Origin: Bacillota bacterium
GTDB taxonomy: Bacteria; Bacillota; Sulfobacillia; Sulfobacillales; Sulfobacillaceae
Length of the DNA stretch: 42,528 bases
Reading direction: 5' to 3'
NCBI GenBank assembly: GCA_021797635.1
Contig: JAJZZI010000120.1
Span: 1 to 42,528, forward strand
Position numbers and translations under genes: made by a program. Every line of letters begins with the position of its first letter. The stretch's first letter is position 1. This document shows positions 35,989-42,528 of this stretch, one piece after another. The notes beneath the pieces were generated by a model that did no database searches, had not been told where the DNA came from, and saw only the letters and a list, made by a program, of their open reading frames with translations.

Positions 35989-36932
35989 TGGATCGTCTGC
36001 TGGAAAACGACACCGTATTAAAGGTCTTGTCCGTGCTGGTGGCCATCTTTCTTTGGCTACAGGTCACGGATGTGGCCCATCATACCGTTCAAAAGCAAGC
36101 TATGGTGCCAGTGCCCGTGCAGTGGAGCCTTCCTAAAAAGAGCAATCTTACCGTCATCACCTTAAAGCCGACCACGGTGAATGTGGAGTTGCAAGGCCCT
36201 TCCAAGGCGCTGAGCGGGGCCAAGGGCGATACCGTGACCGCCTTCGTGAATCTGAGTGGCGTCACCCGAGCAGGGGTCTACACGCTCCGCTTGGGGGCCG
36301 CCGTGCCCTCGGGAACCAGAACGGTGAGCATTTCCCCGGCGCAAGTGACCGTGACCTTGGATCAGATTGGTTCTCGTCGGTTTGCCGTCACCGTAGTCCC
36401 CAAGGGGAGCGTCGCGGCGAAATATGAAATTACCAAAATGATTCCCTCGGTGGAGGAAGCTTCCATATCCGGACCCATGCAAGATGTTAGCCAAGTGAAG
36501 CGAGTGGTGGCCTCGGTGCCCGTGAGCGGCCATACCGCCGACTTCGAGGACCAAAGTCTCTTGGTGGCGGAGAACGCGGCGGGAACTCCCGTGCCCCACA
36601 TCGAGGTCAACCCTCCTATGGTGTCGGTGGCATCCTCAATTCGCAAGAAGCCTCCGCAGGTTTCCGTCGGGGTCATCGCGAGGGTGAGCGGACATCCGGC
36701 TAGTGGCTACGCGATTTCGTCGATTGTCGTGGATCCTACGCATTTGACCGTGACCGGGCCCTCTAGTGCCCTGCACAAGCTGTCATCGGTATATACATCG
36801 CCCGTCGACGTCACTGGGGTGACCGGCCCCGTTAGCGGGGCGCTGCCGGTGCAATTGCCATCGGGGATTTCTCCCGTCTCGGGAAGCAATTTAGTGGAGG
36901 TTACCGTGAATGTGGGGCCCAAGGCGCCTTGA
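35985..36932 (+). CDS. cdaR: CdaA regulator CdaR (YbbR-domain protein)
   Basis: A 315-residue protein with one N-terminal membrane anchor (about 15-32, VLKVLSVLVAIFLWLQV) and an extracytoplasmic chain of YbbR repeats. Repeated segments such as VTVNVELQGPSKAL, ASISGPMQDVSQVKRV and LTVTGPSSALHKLSSV mark successive repeats. It regulates CdaA at the membrane. ATG 35985 overlaps the cdaA stop and follows GAGGGA; ATG 35988 is an alternative one codon later. Confidence 0.9.
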   Translation: MMDRLLENDTVLKVLSVLVAIFLWLQVTDVAHHTVQKQAMVPVPVQWSLPKKSNLTVITLKPTTVNVELQGPSKALSGAKGDTVTAFVNLSGVTRAGVYTLRLGAAVPSGTRTVSISPAQVTVTLDQIGSRRFAVTVVPKGSVAAKYEITKMIPSVEEASISGPMQDVSQVKRVVASVPVSGHTADFEDQSLLVAENAAGTPVPHIEVNPPMVSVASSIRKKPPQVSVGVIARVSGHPASGYAISSIVVDPTHLTVTGPSSALHKLSSVYTSPVDVTGVTGPVSGALPVQLPSGISPVSGSNLVEVTVNVGPKAP

Positions 36933-36941
36933 CCTGAGACA

Positions 36942-36970
36942 GTGACCAAAAATGTGAAAGACCCTATAAT
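36942..36970 (+). promoter_or_regulatory. Promoter for glmM-glmS
   Basis: GTGACC (36942-36947), 17-nt spacer and consensus TATAAT (36965-36970). It lies in the 78-bp gap between cdaR and glmM and would allow glmMS transcription apart from cdaAR. Confidence 0.6.
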
Positions 36971-37010
36971 AGCAAGTATCTTTGACTTCTTGATGCTAGG
37001 AGGCTAATGC

Positions 37011-38360
37011 ATGGCATTGTTTGGCACCGACGGCGTCCGGGGCGTCGCCAACCAGGAGTTGTCGGCGGAAATGGCGTTGGCCGTCGGCAAGGCTGCGGGC
37101 CGGGTGCTTGGCCCAGGTAGTCAAGCCTTGATTGGGCGCGATACCCGGGTGTCAAGCGGCATGTTAGAAGCGTCCGTGGCGTCGGGCTTGACGGCCATGG
37201 GAGTGAGGGTATGGATGTGCGGTGTGGTGCCTACGCCAGCCCTCGCCTACCTGATCAAAGCCATGGGCGCCGACGCGGGCGTGATGATTTCGGCGTCGCA
37301 CAACCCTCCCGAATATAACGGGATCAAGCTCCTCGACGACTTAGGTCGCAAGTGGGATCCGGCGCGCGAAGGTGCGGTGGAGGAGATCATGGCGACGTCG
37401 GCGAGCTTGATGAGCCTGCCCAGGCAGATCGGGGCCATTCATCATGTGGAGAATGAAGCCGTGCACCGCTACCGTCGTTACTTAAGCGAAGTGTTTTGGG
37501 GACTTACGGACCCGCTACACGTGGTAGTGGATTTAGCCCACGGTGCCGCGATTAGTACGGCGGTGCCCGTCTTGGAACATCTAGGGGTCAAGGTGACGGC
37601 CCTTCATGGGGAACCCCTGGGTGAGCTTATCAATCAGCGCTGTGGCGCAACCCATCCGGCGTTATTGCAGCGAACCGTGGTGAAGCTTAAGGCGGACTTA
37701 GGCATGGCCTTTGATGGTGATGCCGATCGCTTGATCGCTGTGGATGAGACGGGTGAGGTCGTGGACGGTGACGGCATCTTGTATGCCTTGGCCAGGGAGT
37801 TGCAGCAACAGGAGAGGTTGGCCCATAACGTAGTCGTCGCCACGATAATGTCGAACTTGGGCCTGGAGCGGGCACTCGAACGGGAAGGCATTGAATTGCT
37901 CAGAACTCCCGTCGGCGACCGCTTTGTGGCGCAAGCTATGCGCGAAGGTGGCGCGGTGCTGGGCGGAGAGCAGTCTGGACATATCATTGTGCAGCAGTGG
38001 GCGGAGACCGGTGATGGCCTCTTGACGGGGCTTTGCTTGCTGGAAGTGATGCATCGCCGTCGAGCCTCGCTTTCTGAACTGGTGCGCCCGATTGAACGTT
38101 ATCCCCAGATATTGAAAAATGTACCGCTGGTGGCTCCGCTGTCTGGTGCGTGGGAGGAGTTGCCGGGACTCTTGGACGTGGTCGAGCAAGCCGAGCAGGA
38201 TTTGGGGCATGAGGGCCGTGTCTTGATTCGCCCGTCAGGCACCGAACCCCTGCTCCGAATTATGATTGAAGGCCGTTCGCATGACCAGGCCGAAGCGTGG
38301 ATCGATAGGCTGGTGGCCGCGGTAGAATCGGCTCTGGACGCGTCGCAAGCCTCGGTGTAA
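37011..38360 (+). CDS. glmM: Phosphoglucosamine mutase
   Basis: A 449-residue enzyme interconverting glucosamine-6-phosphate and glucosamine-1-phosphate for UDP-GlcNAc and peptidoglycan synthesis. FGTDGVRG is at the N-terminus; the phosphorylated serine is Ser96 in ISASHNPPEYNG; the Mg site DGDADR is at 235-240; sugar-binding GGEQSGH and phosphate-binding RPSGTEPLLRI follow. AGGAGG lies just upstream of ATG 37011. In other Firmicutes GlmM inhibits CdaA, consistent with this cluster. Confidence 0.96.
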   Translation: MALFGTDGVRGVANQELSAEMALAVGKAAGRVLGPGSQALIGRDTRVSSGMLEASVASGLTAMGVRVWMCGVVPTPALAYLIKAMGADAGVMISASHNPPEYNGIKLLDDLGRKWDPAREGAVEEIMATSASLMSLPRQIGAIHHVENEAVHRYRRYLSEVFWGLTDPLHVVVDLAHGAAISTAVPVLEHLGVKVTALHGEPLGELINQRCGATHPALLQRTVVKLKADLGMAFDGDADRLIAVDETGEVVDGDGILYALARELQQQERLAHNVVVATIMSNLGLERALEREGIELLRTPVGDRFVAQAMREGGAVLGGEQSGHIIVQQWAETGDGLLTGLCLLEVMHRRRASLSELVRPIERYPQILKNVPLVAPLSGAWEELPGLLDVVEQAEQDLGHEGRVLIRPSGTEPLLRIMIEGRSHDQAEAWIDRLVAAVESALDASQASV

Positions 38361-38413
38361 GCGCAACTTTTCGTCAAGGTCTGCGTATGGATGTGCCAAA
38401 AGGGGGATCGACC

Positions 38414-40225
38414 ATGTGCGGCATTGTTGGTTATATCGGCGATCAAGATGCGTTGCCCATCTTAATGAGGGGGCTCAAGCGCTTGGAATATCGGGGATAT
38501 GACTCCGCTGGCGTGGCCTTGATAGCTTCAGGGCAGGTGGCGACGGCGAAGTCTCCGGGCAAAGTGGCGATGCTGGAGACGCGTTTGGATCTACTGCCTG
38601 CTGGGTCCCCCTGTGGCATAGCCCATACCCGTTGGGCGACGCACGGGGCGCCCACGGATGAGAACGCCCACCCGCACGTCGACTGCAGGGGCAAGATTGC
38701 CGTCGTGCATAACGGCATCGTGGAAAACTACGTAGAGCTTCGAGCGGAATTGGCCGCCAAGGGCCATCGCTTTGTCTCTGAGACCGATAGCGAAGTCATT
38801 CCGCATCTGTTAGAGGAGTATGGCGCCACGGACGACTTGCTATCCGCCGCGCGTCAAACGGAAACACGGCTGGACGGAGCCTATGCGTTTCTGGCCGTCG
38901 TTGCCGACCGGCCCGACGTGGTCGTGGCGGTGCGACGGGCGAGTCCTTTAATCATTGGTCTGGCCCATCGAGCCAACTATATTGCCTCAGATTTCAGCGC
39001 TTTTTTGGATGCAACCAATCGGGCGCTGGTGCTGGAAAACGGGGACATGGCGGCAGTCACCGCCGATGATGTGACCATTTTTGATAGCACGGGCGCCGAA
39101 ATTGAGCGAGAACCGATGACGGTTAATTGGGATGTGCGCCAAGCCGAACGAGGTGGCTACTCCCACTTTATGCTGAAGGAAATCATGGAACAGCCAGAAG
39201 CCTGGGCCGATTGCCTGTTAGGCCGGATTCAAAATCAGTCCATTGAAGTCGAGGCGATGGGGCTTCGCACGTCCGAACTCACGCGCTGGCAAAGGGTCCA
39301 AATTGTGGCAGCGGGCACGGCCTATCATGCCGGTCTGGTAGGTAAGGTCCTTTTGGAAAACTTGGCGGGCATCCCCGTGGACGTGGATGTGGCCTCAGAA
39401 TTTCGCTATCGACGCCCGCTTTTGACGCCCGACACTTTGGTGTTGGCCGTCTCTCAGTCAGGGGAAACGGCCGATACCTTAGCCTCTTTGCACCTCGCCC
39501 GGGAACGGGGGGTTTATACCTACGCCATCACGAACTCGGTGGGGTCGACGCTGGCGCGCGACGCCGATGCGGCCGGCTATACGTATGCAGGTCCTGAAAT
39601 TGCCGTGGCATCAACCAAGGCGTATACCACTCAAATCCTCATGATCAGCCTGTTAGCACTCGCCCTGGCCCAAGCGAGAAATCGTGCGAGACCAGACTTG
39701 GTGGCTCAACTGGGGCTCTTGCCGGCGCTGGGTGAAGCGTGGTTGGCTCAGTCGGACAGCGTGCGCGATTACTCGGAACTTTTAGCAGCCTCCAACCAAA
39801 TGTTTTACATTGGACGCGGAATGGATTATGCCTTGGCGATGGAAGGCCAACTCAAAATGAAAGAGATTAGCTACATTCATGCGGAAGCGTATCCTGCCGG
39901 CGAGATGAAACACGGTACTCTCGCCCTGATTACGGAAGACGTTCCGGTAGTCGCGGTCTCGACGCAACCCGATTTAGCGGTCAAACTGCGTTCTAATGTG
40001 GAAGAGGTGAAGGCCCGGGGTGCCAAGGTGTTTGCCGTCATCGATCAGTCGCAGCGTAGTGCTTGGGGCCAAGATGCCATGGCGGAGGTGCATCCTCCTT
40101 CGCCTTGGTTGTCGCCTGTCTTGGCCGCCATGCCGCTTCAGTTGCTGGCCTACTGGACGGCGGTTGCTCGCGGCGAAGACGTTGATAAGCCAAGGAACCT
40201 GGCCAAGAGTGTTACCGTGGAGTAA
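38414..40225 (+). CDS. glmS: Glutamine-fructose-6-phosphate aminotransferase
   Basis: A 603-residue enzyme making glucosamine-6-phosphate from fructose-6-phosphate and glutamine. Cys2 (MCGIVGYIG) becomes the N-terminal nucleophile of the glutaminase domain (to about 240), with THGAPTDENAHPH typical; two SIS isomerase domains follow (SQSGETADTLASL) and the C-terminus ends DKPRNLAKSVTVE. ATG 38414 is fixed by the required Cys and by AAAGGGGG. The 53-bp gap to glmM is too short for a glmS ribozyme. The 3' end of this gene is the classical Tn7 target sequence, and a Tn7-like end begins 24 bp past the stop. Confidence 0.97.
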   Translation: MCGIVGYIGDQDALPILMRGLKRLEYRGYDSAGVALIASGQVATAKSPGKVAMLETRLDLLPAGSPCGIAHTRWATHGAPTDENAHPHVDCRGKIAVVHNGIVENYVELRAELAAKGHRFVSETDSEVIPHLLEEYGATDDLLSAARQTETRLDGAYAFLAVVADRPDVVVAVRRASPLIIGLAHRANYIASDFSAFLDATNRALVLENGDMAAVTADDVTIFDSTGAEIEREPMTVNWDVRQAERGGYSHFMLKEIMEQPEAWADCLLGRIQNQSIEVEAMGLRTSELTRWQRVQIVAAGTAYHAGLVGKVLLENLAGIPVDVDVASEFRYRRPLLTPDTLVLAVSQSGETADTLASLHLARERGVYTYAITNSVGSTLARDADAAGYTYAGPEIAVASTKAYTTQILMISLLALALAQARNRARPDLVAQLGLLPALGEAWLAQSDSVRDYSELLAASNQMFYIGRGMDYALAMEGQLKMKEISYIHAEAYPAGEMKHGTLALITEDVPVVAVSTQPDLAVKLRSNVEEVKARGAKVFAVIDQSQRSAWGQDAMAEVHPPSPWLSPVLAAMPLQLLAYWTAVARGEDVDKPRNLAKSVTVE

Positions 40226-40249
40226 ATCATGATGGGCGGATGGCGGTGT
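40175..40249 (+). other. attTn7-like attachment region
   Basis: The last codons of glmS (encoding the conserved DKPRNLAKSVTVE) and 24 bp beyond the stop precede the transposon terminus. In Tn7, TnsD reads this part of glmS and directs insertion about 25 bp downstream. If the terminus is TGT at 40250, the 5-bp target duplication would be GGTGT (40245-40249); the second copy lies outside the window. Confidence 0.65.
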
Positions 40250-40250
40250 T

Positions 40251-40320
40251 GTTCAGTGACAAAAATTACGTTAACTGAACAATAATTATCTTAACTGGAC
40301 AAAAAATAGCTTGACTGTAG
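40251..40320 (+). repeat. Tandem 20-bp TnsB-site-like repeats at the transposon end
   Basis: Three direct repeats start at 40251, 40271 and 40291 with exact 20-bp periodicity; the second and third share TTAACTG-ACAA-AA and all three share ACAA-AA--A at the same phase. A fourth, degenerate start (TTGACTGTAG) is at 40311. Clustered TnsB sites at the termini are a hallmark of Tn7-like elements. Confidence 0.75.
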
Positions 40321-40332
40321 TGGGAAAACATG

Positions 40333-40375
40333 GCACAGTTGAAACAAGTGTTTTGGGTGTTTCAACTGTGCTTTT
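40333..40375 (+). terminator. Intrinsic terminator between transposon end and tnsA
   Basis: GCACAGTTGAAACA (40333-40346) pairs perfectly over 14 bp with TGTTTCAACTGTGC (40358-40371), loop 11 nt, followed by TTTTG. It lies after glmS and before tnsA, so it probably stops glmS transcription at the edge of the element. On the minus strand a TGTTTTCCC tail follows, so it may work both ways. Confidence 0.75.
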
Positions 40376-40410
40376 GTTATATGTGGTTGGTTGGAGAAAA
40401 GGAGACCTCT

Positions 40411-41244
40411 ATGGCCAAACGCAAACGCGAGAATACATCCGACACCGTTGATCGGCGTGTAAAAGAAGGCCGGGGCATCGGGCGTGGAGTGGATTATAAG
40501 CCGTGGCTTTTGGTGCAAGATGTTCCATCCCAAGGTTTGGCCAGTCGTGTCAAGGGGGTAAAAACCGGTCGGGTTCATCATCTTCTGAGTCAATTGGAAC
40601 ATCGATGTTTTTTGATTCTGGATTGGTCGGAACGGGTTACCGATATTCGCGAGCAGTATCCGCTTTTGCCGCTCGAAGAAACCTTTGCTTTAGCGGAATC
40701 TTTGGGAATCAAACATCCACGGGATCCTAAAACCCAAAATCCTATCGTGCTTACATCGGACTTTCTTATTACGGTCAAACAAGGGGATACACTCGCCGAA
40801 CAAGTTCTCAGCATCAAGCCTTCTAACGATCTAAGTAATTCACGTGTATTGGAAAAGCTCGAACTTGAGCGCCAATATTGGGAAAAACGCAAGGTTCCTT
40901 GGCATATTGTGACTGAGCAGGATCTGCCGGCAACTCTTGTCAAGAACTTGGAATGGCTCTACCCCTATCGCTTTTCTAATGTGCTGAGCCCCTTAACTGA
41001 TTCAGAGATCTATCGGGTGCGCAGGGGACTGGAGCAGGAACTTCTTAGGTGCGAACCCCTTTCCACTACCGCGAATGCCGTAGATGACCGATTGGGTCTA
41101 GAACCTGGGACAAGCCTTTCGGTGACTCGTTATCTACTCGCCACACGCACATGGCGTGTAAACTTGCTCGATCCCATCCATTTGGTAGAACCGTTGGTGT
41201 TGCTACACCATGTGGTCCCGGAATCGGAGGTGGATGTTTCGTGA
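40411..41244 (+). CDS. tnsA: Tn7-like transposase subunit TnsA (endonuclease)
   Basis: A 277-residue PD-(D/E)XK endonuclease that cuts the 5' ends of the transposon, enabling cut-and-paste movement together with TnsB. Catalytic residues appear as Glu63 (SQLEHRCF), Asp117 (LTSDFLI) and Lys136 (LSIKPS); RVTDIREQYPL is a family hallmark. The C-terminal part (about 170-277) is the helical domain that contacts TnsC in Tn7. The frame is open from ATG 40330, but that start lies in the terminator hairpin; ATG 40411 has AAAAGGAG (40397-40404) 6 nt upstream. The stop overlaps the tnsB GTG. Confidence 0.92.
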   Translation: MAKRKRENTSDTVDRRVKEGRGIGRGVDYKPWLLVQDVPSQGLASRVKGVKTGRVHHLLSQLEHRCFLILDWSERVTDIREQYPLLPLEETFALAESLGIKHPRDPKTQNPIVLTSDFLITVKQGDTLAEQVLSIKPSNDLSNSRVLEKLELERQYWEKRKVPWHIVTEQDLPATLVKNLEWLYPYRFSNVLSPLTDSEIYRVRRGLEQELLRCEPLSTTANAVDDRLGLEPGTSLSVTRYLLATRTWRVNLLDPIHLVEPLVLLHHVVPESEVDVS

Positions 41245-42528
41245 ACTGGATGGTCAACCAAGTCATCGAATGGCTGGATGAGAACGGGGATCCGGTAACG
41301 GAACGTCTGCTGTGGATTGCTCCCACCTATACCGATGCGTACCTTTTTGACCTCCGGGATCCCCAGGCGATGCCGGTTTGGCGGCGCATTCAGGATTTGG
41401 AGGGTGCCATCAATCAGGGAATAGTCCGTGTGTTATCCGTAGACCCGTATCTTATTGGTATGCGTCCGGAGGATACCCTTTCGGATAGGCAACGACGTCA
41501 ACGCGATCAAGCCTGGGGCGTGATCCAGCCGCTTGTACAACGGGACGGTGAAGAAGCTATTTTTCAGGCTAAGACCCGAGGGATCTTGATTAACGACGCG
41601 ATTGAGCGCACGGGGATCAGTAAACCCACCATCTACAATTACCTTCGTAAATATTGGCGCGGAGGGCAAACCAAGAATGCCTTGGTACCGGATTTTGATC
41701 GCCGTGGAGGCCGTGGAAAGACAAAGAGTTCAGGAGAACGCAAACGAGGACGGCCAGCGCGGCGTACACGGACCATGACAAGTGACGCGGGTATCAATGT
41801 TGATGACATGGTTCGTGAAAAATTTCGACGGGGAATCCGCTTGTTTTATGAAACAGGCAAAGAACGGTCGTTTACCGAGGCGTATCAACTCATGCTGGAG
41901 CGTTTATTTCATCAGGGATATGAACAACACGGTGAGACGCTTGTTCCTAAGTTACCGCCTGCCACGGAACTGCCGACCTTAAGGCAATTTCGCTATTGGT
42001 ACGAAAAGGAACGGGACTGGGAAACTTCCCAAAAGCGGCGTCTGGGTGAACGACGATACGCCTTAAGCCGACGGCCTATCACGGGGGATTCTACCCAGAT
42101 GGCTCAAGGTCCTGGGTCTCTATATCAGATCGATGCCACCATCGCCGACGTGTATTTGGTGAGCCGCTGGGATCGTAACCGCGTAATCGGTCGACCCGTG
42201 GTGTATATGGTGGAAGACGTTTTTAGCCGCATGATTGTCGGACTGTCGGTTGCTCTGGAAGGTCCAAGTTGGTTAGGCGCAATGTTGGCATTGGAGAATG
42301 CGGCGAGTGACAAAACGGGATTTTGCGCCCAATTTGGGATGGAGGATACCACCTGGTGGCCGGCGCAACACCTGCCGGAAGCCATCTTGGCGGACCGGGG
42401 TGAACTGGAGGGCTACAACGCCGACCAATTGGTCAATGCGTTGGCCATTCGGGTGTCTAACACTCCACCCTACCGGGGGGATCTAAAAGCCATTATCGAG
42501 CAAAACTTCCGGTTGATGAATCTCAACC
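41241..42528 (+). CDS. tnsB: Tn7-like transposase subunit TnsB (DDE transposase), truncated by window edge
   Basis: 429 codons are visible. GTG 41241 follows GGAGGTGG (41226-41233) and overlaps the tnsA TGA, so the two are coupled but not fused. N-terminal DNA-binding helices include DAIERTGISKPTIYNYLRKY (118-137); a basic linker with an AT-hook-like RGRP is at 169-172. The DDE catalytic triad is Asp298 (YQIDATIADV), Asp385 (ILADRGE) and Glu420 (AIIEQNF); the 34-residue D-to-E gap is canonical for this superfamily. It joins the transposon 3' ends to target DNA. No stop or frameshift is seen up to the edge. Confidence 0.92.
   Translation, partial: MNWMVNQVIEWLDENGDPVTERLLWIAPTYTDAYLFDLRDPQAMPVWRRIQDLEGAINQGIVRVLSVDPYLIGMRPEDTLSDRQRRQRDQAWGVIQPLVQRDGEEAIFQAKTRGILINDAIERTGISKPTIYNYLRKYWRGGQTKNALVPDFDRRGGRGKTKSSGERKRGRPARRTRTMTSDAGINVDDMVREKFRRGIRLFYETGKERSFTEAYQLMLERLFHQGYEQHGETLVPKLPPATELPTLRQFRYWYEKERDWETSQKRRLGERRYALSRRPITGDSTQMAQGPGSLYQIDATIADVYLVSRWDRNRVIGRPVVYMVEDVFSRMIVGLSVALEGPSWLGAMLALENAASDKTGFCAQFGMEDTTWWPAQHLPEAILADRGELEGYNADQLVNALAIRVSNTPPYRGDLKAIIEQNFRLMNLN

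Larger units (their letters stand above)
40250..42528 (+). mobile_element. Tn7-like transposon, glmS-proximal end with tnsA and tnsB (continues past window)
   Basis: The element starts with TGTTCAGTGACAAAAATTA, then repeats, a terminator hairpin, tnsA and tnsB all reading away from glmS. This matches the orientation of Tn7 at attTn7, where the end next to glmS carries tnsA. By eye the DNA is more AT-rich than glmS, especially in the first 170 bp. The other end, tnsC, a tniQ/tnsD gene and cargo are not in the window. Confidence 0.88.

Noticed and set aside
38361-38413. glmS ribozyme/riboswitch upstream of glmS
   Set aside because: The gap between glmM and glmS is only 53 bp, much shorter than the ribozyme, and it lacks the conserved core.
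40330-40410. Longer TnsA from ATG 40330
   Set aside because: It has no ribosome binding site, translates the terminator hairpin, and a well-placed AAAAGGAG precedes ATG 40411.
40250-42528. CRISPR array or cas genes with the transposon
   Set aside because: None is visible in the part of the element inside the window; any claim of an RNA-guided element would be speculation.

Overview
The window looks like chromosome from a moderately GC-rich, Gram-positive (Firmicutes-type) bacterium. Gene order and protein character remind me most of Sulfobacillus-like acidophiles, but that is a guess made without any database. Evidence for a Firmicute includes ftsEX followed by uvrBA, the rapZ-yvcK-whiA trio, a cdaA-cdaR-glmM-glmS cluster, a Rex redox repressor, strong AAGGAGG-type ribosome binding sites and frequent GTG starts. 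Nearly all genes lie on the + strand. The exceptions are a truncated molybdopterin oxidoreductase at the left edge, one tiny membrane protein and a UbiB/AarF-type kinase-like protein.

Layout. 1-308 (-): N-terminus of a molybdopterin/4Fe-4S oxidoreductase preceded by a coupled 21-codon leader ORF. 734-2297: ftsE-ftsX. 2408-12316: a tightly overlapping run, uvrB-uvrA-uvrC, then a YvlD-type membrane protein, a Cof-type HAD phosphatase and a large probable six-hairpin (alpha/alpha-barrel) protein. 12637-13185: a Uma2-family nuclease-like gene. 13186-14155: about 1 kb without a supportable gene. 14156-14374 (-): a small basic membrane protein. 14610-17639: rapZ-yvcK-whiA. 17861-31620: a complete 14-gene complex I operon, nuoABCDEFGHIJKLMN. 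31666-33304: a polyprenyl diphosphate synthase (probably for menaquinone) and rex. 33315-34967 (-): ubiB/aarF-like. 35158-40225: cdaA-cdaR-glmM-glmS, linking c-di-AMP synthesis with UDP-GlcNAc precursor synthesis.

The right end holds the most interesting element. Starting 24 bp after the glmS stop codon there is a Tn7-like transposon end: a TGT terminus followed by three direct 20-bp repeats that look like TnsB sites. A strong hairpin terminator comes next, then tnsA (intact PD-(D/E)XK residues) and tnsB (DDE residues intact; cut by the window edge). Position and orientation match classical Tn7 at attTn7. The rest of the element (tnsC, a tniQ/tnsD targeting gene, cargo, any CRISPR module) lies outside the window.

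Other points worth checking are: nuoA has no canonical start codon at its ribosome binding site (ACG sits there instead); NuoL has Gly where other complex I antiporter-like subunits carry a key Glu; and NuoA has Val where an FDVE glutamate is usual. With rex and the quinone-tail synthase directly downstream, the 17.7-33.3 kb block reads as one respiratory/redox module.
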